Assembly (NCBI GenBank): GCA_030280995.1
Contig: JASXTE010000011.1
Span: 25,073,817 to 25,137,816 of the forward strand
Length of the DNA: 64,000 nt
Source: Hemileia vastatrix
Lineage: Eukaryota; Basidiomycota; Pucciniomycetes; Pucciniales; Zaghouaniaceae
Reading direction: 5' to 3'
Shown: positions 44,806-55,601 of the stretch, piece by piece
How the letters are laid out: every line of letters starts with the position of its first letter
How positions within the stretch are numbered: the first letter of the stretch is position 1
Made by a program: the position numbers and the translations under genes
The notes under the pieces: generated by a model
Database searches by the model: none
Told to the model about the DNA's origin: nothing
Seen by the model: the letters and a program-made list of their open reading frames with translations, nothing else

Positions 44806-45881
44806 TGTGGTCTTCCAACATTGGCAGGGGCCTTTGTTGTGTGATTTGGCGCGGTTTGTGCATGTCTTAATTGACATCTGCTAAAGAATTGGGTATTTTT
44901 CTGGCTTTATTCCGTGGATATTGGGTCTGCGGGTATGTGGGTACTATCATTGGATAGCCCTGATTTTTCTCTATATTTTATGTCTTGAAGACATTTTTCA
45001 TATTCTGAGTTTTAAGGGGTCATTTCCTCATTTTTCATTTATAAAAGATTGCTGTTTAATTTTGTTTTTCGTGTTTTACGGGCTAACCTTAAGTCTTAGG
45101 GTTAAGTGCTTAGTACCATTGGATAGAGCTAATTTTTCTCTATATTTCATGCCTCAATGTTGTTATAGTGAAATTCCGTGTTTTAAAGGTTTTAGTAGTT
45201 GTAGCTAATTTTTCTAAGTAGATTAGTGGTTTTTATTGGTTTTCTGGCTTCAGGGAGGCCGGGCCACTTCAGGCGGCATCTCCGACGTCGGGCGGCCTGC
45301 CTGCCTCTGTTTTAGGAGGTTGGGGATCACTCCAGGAGGGTTTTTTATGCAATTTGGCGGGTACAGGCGCCAGATTGGTGGGTGCGCATGGGCTCTTAGT
45401 TAGTGGTCTGTGTGTACATAGTGAATAAGACAGTTTGGGGCAACCTTAATCATCATACAACCATCTGGAGGTGATATCATTGTTCCTCACTCAGTTTTCA
45501 CTGTTTTCTGGCCACAATTGGCTGTGTTTGTTGCAAGTGAGTTCTTCATTTAACTTAACTTTGGCAACTGTTTTCTCTGTTATAGTCTTGCAAGCTATAG
45601 CAAGTATTATTGCTGTCTCTGGTGTGGATTTGCAGCCTACATCAAGTATCTTTGCTGTCTCTGGTGTGGACTTTGTTCTACATTTCAGTTCTTTGGTCTG
45701 GCAGTCTATCTGGTGACTACTTTCTTGGCTCATCAAGCAGTCAAGTGTGTTAAACAGGAACCAACTTACTTTAGCAAGTAAATCTCACTCTATTTTTCTA
45801 AAGGGACAGGGGATTTTCTCTCTGGTTTTTCTCCAACTCCCTTGGTCAAGGCCTATAGTTAGTACTATAGGATTGTCTACA
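44806..45881 (+). repeat. Element A 3' LTR, 1076 bp
   Basis: Same sequence as the 5' LTR with scattered substitutions. In the GC-rich hairpin the arms have two C:G to T:A changes (gggccac, gcggcctg). Confidence 0.95.
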
Positions 45882-46623
45882 CCGCAACTTTCATTGTACA
45901 TTTTCTAAACCTTGGGGGTATGCCTCCTTTAGACCTTCCTGTGACAATTGCTTTAGATACCACAAAACTTGCAATATCTCTTTTAACCAGAATACTCCTC
46001 AGCCTACTGGTTACATTTGCTTTCCATCTAGCTCTACTAGTAGCGCTCCCATAGTTACAACCACTAATCCTACTATCTCCACTAATAATAATGTTCCTTA
46101 TGAATCACCATCGCTTCCTAGTTTTCCAGGAGCAAAATATCTATTCAGCCTAGCGCTACACCTTCTTCCACTCCGAGCTCTAATGCTTCTATGCTCTCAG
46201 GCTCCACTGCAGCTGCTCCTAAAGCGTTTACCATTACTTTGCCATCAGCGCGTCCACAAAACTTATTAGCAAGTAAGTATCCTTTATTATGCTTACGCTT
46301 CCCTTGCCCACTGACTCCAGGTCAGGCTTCAATGAATCCATCTCCCTGGGATGGGTTCCTATTCCTTTACCCTTTGTCCATTCCATGCAAATGTTTTCCA
46401 GACTTTGTCTTATATATGAAACTATGTCTCTATCCTACTCTAACGCACCAGCTTTTTCTGACGCTGACTTGAAGCTCGCTATACCCATATAGAAATAATA
46501 GGTCAACTAATGAAAAAAATCAGCTCATCAAATATTCTTGGATTCCCCTCCAATCCCCGTCGCTTTGTCATGCCTGAAGACCGGAAAGGATATCCTATTA
46601 GCTTTTACCCTGATACTGAATAG

Positions 46624-47282
46624 CCCACTAGCGCTTTTCCTTATGAGCCTCCTCTGTCCATTCTCCCTGTAAATAGTCCTCATATATTTTTCATGCTATG
46701 CCTTCAAATAATCTTTCTAGACATGGCGATATTTTATTACACCTGTCTTCCATACTATAGAGCGCTTAACTTTTCTCCCTCTAATTTCTTTAAAAGACTG
46801 TAAACCCTAAAAAAAATCATAAATAAACTTTTATATCATAAAACTTTACCGCCTTTACTGCGATACAGCAATATACCATGTAAAATAAGAATTGAACTGT
46901 AGAGCACCCCATCTATATATTGCTATTCCACTCCTGGTTAGTTAACCCATTAGCTAAACTCCCAGCGTCTTTTGCGTTTACGTGGTACACATCTCCTTTA
47001 ATCCAATTACCTATTTGGTCATGTCCCCTCTAACAATGAAAAAATATATATAAGATTTCATTTTCCTCTACGCCCTCATCTAAGCGCTTATGCCAGTTGC
47101 CTGTTTAGCCATAGTCCGCCTAACTTCCAGTTAGCGCCCTCTATCCGTCACAACTGTGTCAAAGCCTCCTGTGAGTCCTCTTAAAAAAACAAAACTTAAC
47201 ATAACTTGTTAGGTTAAACTCTTCCTGGGGGTAACACAAAAAACATAAAAATCATTGATAGTTTAACCTCTTCCCGGAGGTA
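46624..47282. other. Tail-to-tail gap between antisense gene 2 and integrase
   Basis: No gene recognised. The part 46910-47280 is repeated at 49190-49530 (ccactcctgg, tgcc(c/a)gttgcctgttt, gcctcctgt), i.e. the 3' untranslated part of each pol copy. Confidence 0.6.
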
Positions 47283-49130
47283 TTATTCTGGTAGTTTTTC
47301 CCCATTCCGGAGGTTATCTTGTATCACTGGAACACCCCTTGGGTAGAATCTTTTGATCTGATCTGCAGCCACACATCGCTTCCACTCAGTACCATCCAAT
47401 TTCTCAAGTAAATAAGATCCTCCAGTTATCTGCTTCCTTAACCTATATGGACCATTCCATCTGTCAGAAAACATCTTGCCCCATTGTCTTTCTAAACTTC
47501 TATTATAAACCAAAACCAAATCTCCCGGGTTCAATGGCTTTCTTAACCTATGCGCTAAGCGCTCATCCCAATATTTAACTGACTTGTCCCAGATCTGAAT
47601 CATTCTTTCATACTTCTTCTCCACAAACTTGTCTTTCCTTTCAAGCTGCCCTACCCTCGCTAGAATTAATTCTTCAGTTGAGCGCAATTGATCCCAGTCA
47701 CATCCTAGAAAAGATCCAGCCTCCAGATCAATAGGTATTACCGCCCTTTGACCAAACATCAGTTCATACGGTGAAAACCCTGTTGTTCTTCTACCTAAAA
47801 TCCTGTCCACAAACAAAACTAATGGCAAGTAGTTCTTCCACTTTGCCCCATTATTTTCACATAATTTAACTAGAGCATCCTTTATAACTTGATGCCCTCT
47901 TTCTACCATTCCCTCTGTTTTAGGATAATATGGTGTTGCAACTCGTAACTTTGCGCCAATATCTTTTACCACCTCTTGGAATTCTCCAGAAAATTCAGCG
48001 CCACCGTCTACGGTTACCATCTTCATTACCCCATACCTGTAAATCCATTCTCTCTTCAAAAATTCAGCTACATTACTTGCCTTGAGATTTACCAATGGCG
48101 CTGCTTCAACCCATCCTGATAGATCATCCCTGGCTACTACCAAGTATTTAAAGTGTCCTTCTTTTATATGAACTGCATCTAAACTGACCCTACCAAAAAC
48201 AGTATCTTTGCCTGTCGCTCTACCTTTTTCTTCTAGCTTTCTTTAACTCCTGCACTGACATTCAGGACAAGATTTAACCCAATCTATTACTTCATTTTTC
48301 ATATTGGGCCACCAGAATCTTTCCCTAACTCTGCAATACGTCTCATCTTGACCTCTATGTCTTAAATTCTCATGTAACTCCCTGAGTATCTTAACCTTCC
48401 CTTCCCTAGTTTGAAAAACTAACTGAGGAGAGGAAGCTCGATTCTTCCATAACTTCCCATTTTTAATAAAATAGCCTTTAGCGCGCTTCTTAATATTGCA
48501 CCAACCCTTTTTATTGCAAAAATCTGGCCAACTACTACCTTCCAAATATAACCTTAACAACTCTACTCCTTCATCAGTAGATGCTTCCTCTTCAGAATAC
48601 TCCCCTTCTTTGAGATGAGTACTACTGTCTTGACTTCCTCTTGAATCATCTTCATAATTTGACTCTTCCACTACCTCGCCTTGCGCACTTCTTGTTGCTA
48701 CATGTTGTACTACCTCTGACTCCTCCAACATTGCCGTCTGATCTTCTACCTGGTGATCCATGCCATAACCACCTGGTTCCATACCATCCATTTCAACATC
48801 CTTGATAGGTGCAGGTGTATTTTCTCTAGTAGTATACCCTACTTCCTCCATATCCTCTGGATTTGCATACCTAGCGCCAGTCCTTCTTGGCCTAGTAACT
48901 GTAGGTGGGGCCATTTTCTTATGCTTTGCTGAAAACATCTCCAAATGCGCTGCGGTGAGTGGCGCTGAAACTGCTCCCTCTTTTACTTTAAAATCCAGCA
49001 CTGCACAAGTAACTGCAAAATTGACTGACTTCGCATCCTTGCCTTTCTCTTTAATTTCAGGCTCTTTGCCCTTGTTTGACCTTTTTTCCATAGACTTTCT
49101 ATTAATATGATTGATGACCATGGCTCGCAT
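47283..49130 (-). pseudogene. Element B pol unit 1: gag fragment fused to integrase
   Basis: Read leftward, 49130 to about 48700 repeats the gag segment at 54300-53900 almost word for word (MRAMVI, KEGAVSAPLTAAHLEMF, MEPGGYGMDHQVEDQ), then jumps to the region before integrase (QGEVVEESNYEDD), so protease, RT and RNase H are deleted. The zinc-binding HENLRH...CPEC motif of integrase follows. One TAA at 48245-48243 interrupts; beyond it the frame continues through VSLDAVHIKEGHFKYLVVA, TVDGGAEFSGEF and TPYYPKTEGMVERGHQVIKD (catalytic D, D and E), and a C-terminal GDLVLVYNRSLERQWGKMF segment. The 286-residue stretch 48143-47283 is uninterrupted. A deletion derivative with an almost intact integrase. 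Confidence 0.85.
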
Positions 49131-49572
49131 CCCTCAATCCTTGTCTTTAACAAGCTTAGTGCCGTCCTCATAAACTACCTTTTCCTTAAATTGTTATTCC
49201 ACTCCTGGCTGATTAACCCATCAGCTAAATTCCCAGTTTTTTTTGCATTCACATGGTACACATCTCCTTCAATCCATTTACCCATTTTGTCATGTCTCCT
49301 CAAACAATGAAAATATAAGATTCCATTTTCTCTATGCCCTCATCTGAGCGCTTATGCCAGTTGCCTGTTCAGTCATAGACCTTCTAACTTTCAGTTAGCA
49401 CCCTCTACCTGTCACAAATGCATCAAAGCCTCCTGTAATTCCACTTAGAAAAATAAACCTTAAACATAACTATTTAGTTTACCCTCTTCCCAGAGGTTAT
49501 TCTGGTAGTTTTTCCTCATTCCAGAGGTTATTCTGAACTACTGGAGTACCCCTTGGGTAGAATCTTTTGATC

Positions 49573-50867
49573 TTATCTGCTGCTACACGCTGCTTCCATT
49601 CCGCACCATCCAATTCCTCCAGCTATTTGCTTCCTTGTCCTATAAGGACCATTCCATCTGTCAGCAAACATTTCACCCCATTGGCTTTCTAGATTTCTAT
49701 TATAGACCAAAACCAAATCTCCTGGATACAATGGCTTCCCCAATCTATACGCTAAGTGCTCATCCAAGTATTTAATTGATTTGTCCTGGATCTGCATCAT
49801 TCTATCATATGCCTTCTCCATGAACTCATCTTTCCTTTCAAGTTGCGCCACCCTTGCTAAAATTAAATCTTCAGTTGAGCACACTTGATCTCAATCACAT
49901 TCTAGAAAAGATCCAGCCTCTAGATCAATAGTTAGTACCGCTCTTTGACCAAACATAATTTCATACGGTGAAAACCCAGTAGTCCTTTTCACTGAAATCT
50001 TATCTGCAAACAAAACTAATGGAAAATAGTTCTTCCACCTTGCACCATTATTTCCACATTACTTAACAAGCACATCCTTTATAGCTTGATACCCTCTTTC
50101 TATCATTCTTTCTGCTTCAGGATAATATGGTGTTGCAACCTGTAGCTTAGAGCCTATATCTTTGACTACATCTTGGAATTCTCCAGAAAATTCAGCACCT
50201 CCATCCACGGTTACCATTTTCATTACCCCATACCTATAAATCCAATCTCTTTTTAAGAATCCAGCTACATTACTTGCCTTAAGGTTTACCAATGGCACCC
50301 CCTTGACCCATCCTGATAGATTGTCACTGGCTACTACCAAGTATTTAAAGTGTCCTTCTTTTATATGAACTTCATCTAAACTGATCCTACCAAAAATTGT
50401 ATCTTGACCCATCACTCTGCCTTTCTCTTTCAGCTTCCTGTAACTCCTACCCTTACATTCCGGACAATATTTAACCCAATCCCTTACCTTGTTCTACATA
50501 TTGGGCCACCAAAATCTTTCCCTTACTCTGAAATACATCTCATCCTGAACTCTATGACCTAAATTCTCATGCAACTCCCTGAGTATTTTCTCCTTCCTTT
50601 CCCTAGTTTGAATGACTAACTGAGGAACCAAAGACTGATTCCTCTATAGCTTTCCATCTTAAATAAAATAACTTTTAGCCTGCTTCTCAATATTTTGCTA
50701 AACCTTTTTATCAAAAAATCTGGTTGACTACTACCTTTCAAATATAACCTTAACAATTCTGCTTCCTGATCAGCAGGTGCATCATCTTTGGAATACTCTC
50801 CATTATCTAAATGAGTATTACTATCTTGACTTCCCCTTGAGTAGTCTTTGTCATCTGACTCTTCCAC
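49573..50867 (-). pseudogene. Element B pol unit 2: integrase remnant
   Basis: Pieces 50867-50616 (pre-integrase acidic region), about 50570-50450 (zinc-binding part, degraded), 50415-50059 (ISLDEVHIKEGHFKYLVVA, TVDGGAEFSGEF, YYPEAERMIERGYQ) and 49884-49573 (C-terminal GDLVLVYNRNLESQWGEMF) are separated by stops and small indels. Clearly the same protein as unit 1 but more decayed. Confidence 0.82.
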
Positions 50868-51064
50868 TGTCTTGTATAGCCCACTCCTTGTTGCTACATT
50901 AACTTCAGCATTCTCTAAATCCAGTTGCAGACTACCTTTGCTAAAAACATCCTTTGTGTCCTAATTACCTAGTTTATTGTCTTCAGGGACTTCCCGTAAC
51001 ATTACTGGTTTATCCTCTTTGCGGAGGCCTTTATAAAATCCTTCATAACAATAATCTATCCCAC

Positions 51065-52813
51065 TTACCCATCTTTTATCTTCTTCGAATTCCTCAGCTT
51101 CCAAGTCTTTTCACACAACGGCCTTCTGGATAACAAATCTGGCATCGTGAAGGACTTCTCCTGCTTATGCAATAAGTCAAAATAAAATAAATTAATCTGC
51201 GCCACCCACCTAGTCATGGGTGCATCTGGTAAACTTGGGCTACTAATCATTTGTACCAACGATAGCGCATCAACCTGCAGCTCAAAATGCTGCCCCCAAA
51301 ACATCCATTGTAGCTTCTTAAGAATCTTCGCTACTCCACATAACTCCAACTTGGACAGAGAGTACCTGGACTCCACTTTGGTAAAAGTCTTAGACTCATA
51401 AAGGACAGGTCTATCATTACCTTCCTCATCCTCCTGCATCAAAACTGCACCCACCGCGGACACACTAGAATCTACCGCTAAAGTAATTTTCCCAGCGCCT
51501 GGCCCATACTCCAATTTCTTCAAAAGAATGTCTTTCCCTAAAATCCTTTTCAATAACTTGAATGACTCCTCGCATTACTCCGTCCAATCCCATAAAACAT
51601 CTTTTCTTGTTAAGCGCGGTAAAGGTGAAGAAAACAAGGCAAAATCTCAAATAAACATTCTTACATATGTACAGATGCCTAAAAACCCTCTAACTTCCTT
51701 AGTATTTCTTGGTCTTGTCCACGTAAGTACCTTATTCATCTGTTTCTCAGCAACGATTCTCCCTTCCTTGCATACCACATGTCCCACTATGTCTAGCACT
51801 GGAGCACAACAAGCAAATCTGGACCCAGAAATTGTTAATCCTACCTCCTCTATCCTAAATAGCACTCTTTACAGAGTAATCGCATATTCCCAAACAAACT
51901 TTCTAATACACAGATTCTCTTCTAACACTTCTCCATCATAATCACTGGCTGGTCATTTTACACCGCCATCATCAATAAAAATTCCCACATTTTCTGGAAT
52001 TTCATCCTGAAATATCCACAACATCTGTGCTTGATATACCACCACAGAATTTGTTGTGCCTTGAAGTAACCTTGTCAACCTGAAGCGCCCCAGTGGTGTT
52101 TCAAACGTCGTCATGGGTCTGGATGATTCGTCCAATTTGCGCTCATCGTATCCTCCCATAATATCACCTAATCCATAACATGCACGTCCCGAAAAAGAAT
52201 CCACAAAATCCTCTGGCTTTGGTGGCATCCCTGCATCTTTTACTGTAACCTTGTTCATCTCCCTAAGATCATGAACAACCCTTAATTTACCATTATTTTT
52301 AACAACACAAAACACTGGACTTGAATAACTAGACATAGACTGTTCATACAAGCCAGACTTTAACCTTCCCCTAATTAATTCTGTATACTCATCTCTTATA
52401 GCTGCTGGTATTGGAAAAGCCTTCTTCTGCCACGGCACATGAGGTATAACTGGAACAATATAAGGTTAACCATAAGAGTGTTTCATCAAACCTCTTTCAT
52501 CTTCTGAAAACGCAATAGCATTTTGCCTAAGAACCATAAAATGTAACAACAATTTCTTTTCTTCCTGCAATAACCAATCCTCTGGTCCAAAATTAACCAT
52601 CTGAAGCCTTTCCATCGTAATCTTATTAGTAGGCGCAACATCAGGCTGAAACTTTGTTAAAGGAGTATCATAAGGATTCCTGGACAGCGCCAGCCTCTGC
52701 AATGGAGGATTCAAATCGGGAATTGCTACATTCACTGGTTTAAGTTTAACGGCTACTGGTTTATACTTTGATGCAAAACAGCTCTTGCTGCTTCCTTCAT
52801 TAATTAAATTCAA
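51065..52813 (-). pseudogene. Element B reverse transcriptase and RNase H remnant
   Basis: The RT entry region 52438-51953 includes GLYEQSMSSYSSPVFCVVKN, GKLRVVHDLREMNK, GLGDIMGGYDERKL, TPLGRFRLTRLLQGTTNSV and the active site FIDDGGVK, a variant of the usual YxDD found (from memory) in one basidiomycete gypsy group. After a stop, 51865-51647 gives VLTWTRPRNTKEVRGFLGIC, and 51553-51065 gives RNase H: LAVDSSVSAVGAVLMQ, SRYSLSKLELCGVAKILKKL and FTMPDLLSRRP. The upstream part 52813-52466 is the linker from protease. Stops at about 52450, 51950 and 51640 break the frame. Confidence 0.85.
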
Positions 52814-53052
52814 GCCCTTTCTAATATAACTACAGGTTGCACCTAAATCCTGTTTTTGTCTTTTCTTTTTAATATAAGTATAACAATATCCATAATCAAA
52901 GAAATTAAAAAGTTTAGGTATAATACATTCTACAGTAGTATTCCCAAGACACCTATGAAGTACCGCTTTACGTATCCCTTCTTGCTGGACTGACTGGCCA
53001 CTATCCGGGTTCCTCTCATCCTGGGAGATAGTAACACCTAAAATGCCAGTCC

Positions 53053-53571
53053 CTAATGAAAATGTTGGCGCCTTCCTGGCAGTCGCCCTATCTTGTCATC
53101 TGAGACTTCCTCATAAAATTCTCTTTCTTTCTCTAACCACGCAGCTCCAGAGTACTTAGTTTCCCAGCCACCATCCTTGGGCGCTACTAAGACTGCTGTT
53201 ACTGGAACACCATCATCACCCATAATTGTTATTCCAATAGTCTTATTCAAAAAATTATCTATAGTTGCAGAATAATCCCTTAAAATGGCATGCCTAAAAC
53301 TGGTTTAACTATACCCATTGGATCATAAAAATGTATATCCCTCGTTGCTCCGGCAACTCTAGTGCGTACATACTCTGCTACACCTATAACAGGTAACCTA
53401 CCTCCACCAATTCCTGCAACAGTGCCTTCACCGTCTTTAACAGGAAGAACTAACTCCACTGCATCATCCACTGACACCACGTTGATTTGTGAACCTGTAT
53501 CCACTAATGCTTTAATTTGCTTACCATTTACAGTAATTGTTAAATACCCTAAGGGTCCTGCCTAATGTGGC
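53053..53571 (-). pseudogene. Element B aspartic protease remnant
   Basis: Protease signature ALVDTGSQINVVSVDDAVEL at about 53520-53460, a glycine-rich flap (VAGIGGGRLPVIG) and the closing PVLGMPF at 53285. A one-base frame change at about 53282 leads into DYSATIDNFLNKTIGITIMG. A TAG at 53562-53564 separates it from Gag and can be explained by CAG to TAG. Confidence 0.82.
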
Positions 53572-54734
53572 GCCCTAGGTATTCCAACAACCAGCTGAAA
53601 TGACTGCTGTTCAACATCAAACTCAGCGCAATTAGAAATCCTTTGCTTCCTACACTTATCCACAATTCCATTTTCTACATCCGGCACTACTGCTGTCAGC
53701 ATCCCCAATGGAACAGACACTGTAGTCTTCAAACATTGTGCAACTAAATCCTCTGCCACTTTAGGAAAATCAGAGTGAACTGAGCGCTGCACTCTCCATT
53801 TAGGTTTAGTCACCTTCACACCAGCTTTTGCTCTTCCAGGTGGGTTCTTTGGAGTATTGTGCCTTGCTCCTGGCATTCCTTCAGCAGGTACCGCTCTTTG
53901 TTGTACTACCTCTGACTCCTCCAACATTGCCATCTGATCTTCTACCTGGTGATCCATGCCATAACCACCTGGTTCCATACCATCCATTTCAACATCCTCG
54001 ATAGGCGCAGGTGTATTTTCTCTAGTAGTATACCCTACTTCCTCCATATCCTCTGGATTTGCATACCTAGCGCCAGTCCTTCTTGGCCTAGTAACTGTAG
54101 GTGGGGCCATTTTCTTGTGCTTTACTGCAAACATCTCCAAATGCGCTGCAGTGAGTGGCGCTGAAACTGCTCCCTCTTTTACTTTAAAATCCAGCACTGC
54201 ACAAGTAACTGCAAAATTGACTGAATTTGCATCCTTTCCTTTCTCTTTAATTTCAGGCTCTTTGCCCTTGTTTGACCTGTTTTCCATAGACTTTCTATTA
54301 ATATGATCGATGACCATGGCTCGCATCCCTCGATCCTTGTCTTTAACAAGCTTAGTGCTGTCTTCCAACATAAGCATAGTCCTGTCCTCATAAACTACCT
54401 TTTCCTCTTTATCCCTTTGAAGCGCATTACACCTCATCCTAGTTTGCCCCTCTTTATTACAAAAATAGCACACCATAGCAGAAAAGTGTGAAGGTTGAGG
54501 AGAACTCTTGGGCCTAAACGATTCTTTTGCCTTTTTTGCTTCAATTATCTTTTTCTCCAACTCATCAATCCTTGCCATAACTGAATCTGGCTCCTTAGTG
54601 AAGACTTTAACTTTAGGAGACGATATCTGAGGAGGCAATCGTACGCCAGATGCATCTTCATTCATCTCCTCATTATCCAAAGTAACCCTAGCTGTGTGAC
54701 TCTCAACTCGAAGCAACTTCATTTCAGGTTCCAC
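53562..54734 (-). pseudogene. Element B Gag C-terminal part with altered zinc knuckle
   Basis: The 390-residue open stretch contains the knuckle CYFCNKEGQTRMRC (54472-54430), where the usual His of CX2CX4HX4C is Gln. It continues with charged, low-complexity sequence and then EFDVEQQSFQLVVGIPRAPH just before protease. Upstream, GLEEV is followed by TAA (about 54750), explained by CAA to TAA, linking it to the N-terminal Gag. Confidence 0.8.
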
Positions 54735-54737
54735 TGC

Positions 54738-55361
54738 CGTTTATACTTCCTCTAATCCAGGGTACTTATAATTTATGTCCCTTTTTTTAACCAGATTTCC
54801 TTTGTTATCCAAGCGCCTTTTTTCCCAGTCTTCAACTTCTGACGCTAACGCTTCACAAAACCAAGGTAAAGACGCATTAGAATCACTAAAATCTTCATTA
54901 CTAGCTAAATATTCCACTATTTGGTCAAAGTCTTCCCTATAACTTTTAAATTCCTTAGGGTCTCAAACACCCCCTTTAGCTTTGACCCTTTTTACCAAGA
55001 TATCCAGGTCCTTCATTGTATACCTAGTTTCCTCAGTAACCTTTGGCCATCTCTTGAGCATCTGTTCTTTTAGCGCTGGCCAATCTCGCTCTTCATGCCC
55101 TTTTAGATCCTCTAAATTGTCTTTGCACTCATTAGTCACAAAGAATAGTACTTGAAGCACCATATCATATTCGGTCGCTCCATGAACTTCAGCTGCCTGT
55201 TCAAACCTGCATAAAAAATTCTTAGTATTAATGCCTTCAAAACGCAAGCTTTCATCTTTACACATAATGATTGTAGTTACCGTCTTTGGCAACAATGTTG
55301 AAGAATTGGGTGATTTAACCCTCTCCTGACATCCCCTAGATGTAGTCGCAGTAGGATCCAT
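54738..55361 (-). pseudogene. Element B Gag N-terminal part
   Basis: Starts MDPTATTSRGCQERVKSPNS at 55361, about 240 bp inside the LTR. Core: LRFEGINTKNFLCRFEQAAE, YDMVLQVLFFVTNECKDN and GHEERDWPALKEQMLKRW. A TGA at 54965-54963 is followed in frame by DPKEFKSYREDFDQIVEYL, so it is a single nonsense change. Confidence 0.82.
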
Positions 55362-55582
55362 TCCCAAAATATAAAATTGAAACAGAGACCACAAAAACAC
55401 ACACTTGGTAATTAAACCTGACTATATTCATGATACAGCCCTAAACTATCTTCTGATAACGGCTATTAATCCACTTGTTGTAGACCCTACAACACTTCCT
55501 CTGAAGTGCTGGCTTGATTACGTCCTCTTGACAAAACCCTAAAAACCAAACAATCTAATCATTCACACTAGTTACAATTATG

Positions 55583-55600
55583 CCACTGTTGGAACACCAA
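55583..55600 (-). promoter_or_regulatory. Probable primer binding site of element B
   Basis: Minus strand TTGGTGTTCCAACAGTGG begins one base inside the LTR end. It starts with TGG as expected for pairing with a tRNA 3' CCA; the tRNA was not identified. Confidence 0.6.
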
Positions 55601-55601
55601 T

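Larger units (their letters stand above)
39010..45885 (+). mobile_element. Complete nested LTR retrotransposon A with 4-bp target duplication
   Basis: Element 39014-45881 (6868 bp) has LTRs at both ends, a primer binding site, a polypurine tract, a short gag and two antisense genes, but no protease, RT, RNase H or integrase. ccgc flanks it at 39010-39013 and 45882-45885. Because pol is absent it must have been mobilised in trans, plausibly by a B-like relative since its Gag is related. LTRs differ by scattered substitutions, a 10-bp tandem duplication at about 39490-39510 and a missing ggagctttagcaaaaca-like segment in the right copy. Confidence 0.93.
38957..46623 (+). pseudogene. Element B antisense gene 2: Zn2Cys6-like protein, split by element A
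   Basis: The 5' part 38957-39013 encodes MTQYHTVPKDQGCLFCKRR; the reading resumes at 45886 with NFHC. Without the insert, cysteines 13, 16, 23, 38, 41, 48 form CX2CX6CX14CX2CX6C with basic second half CDNCFRYHKTC. A Ser/Thr/Pro/Asn-rich region follows, with one frame change near 46130. Then comes a canonical 48-bp intron (46273-46320, gtaagt to ctccag), then a helical C-terminus with LCLIYETMSLS and, after one more frame change, EARYTHIEIIGQLMKKI, ending at TAG 46621. Same architecture as gene 1 and as the two genes inside element A. Function unknown beyond a probable zinc cluster; the copy is destroyed by the insertion. Confidence 0.72.

Noticed and set aside
44341..44877. N-terminal extension of A gene a into the LTR
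   Set aside because: The open frame continues 40 codons into the LTR, but the ATG at 44757 fits the sister genes, whose clusters start 13-46 residues from the N-terminus.
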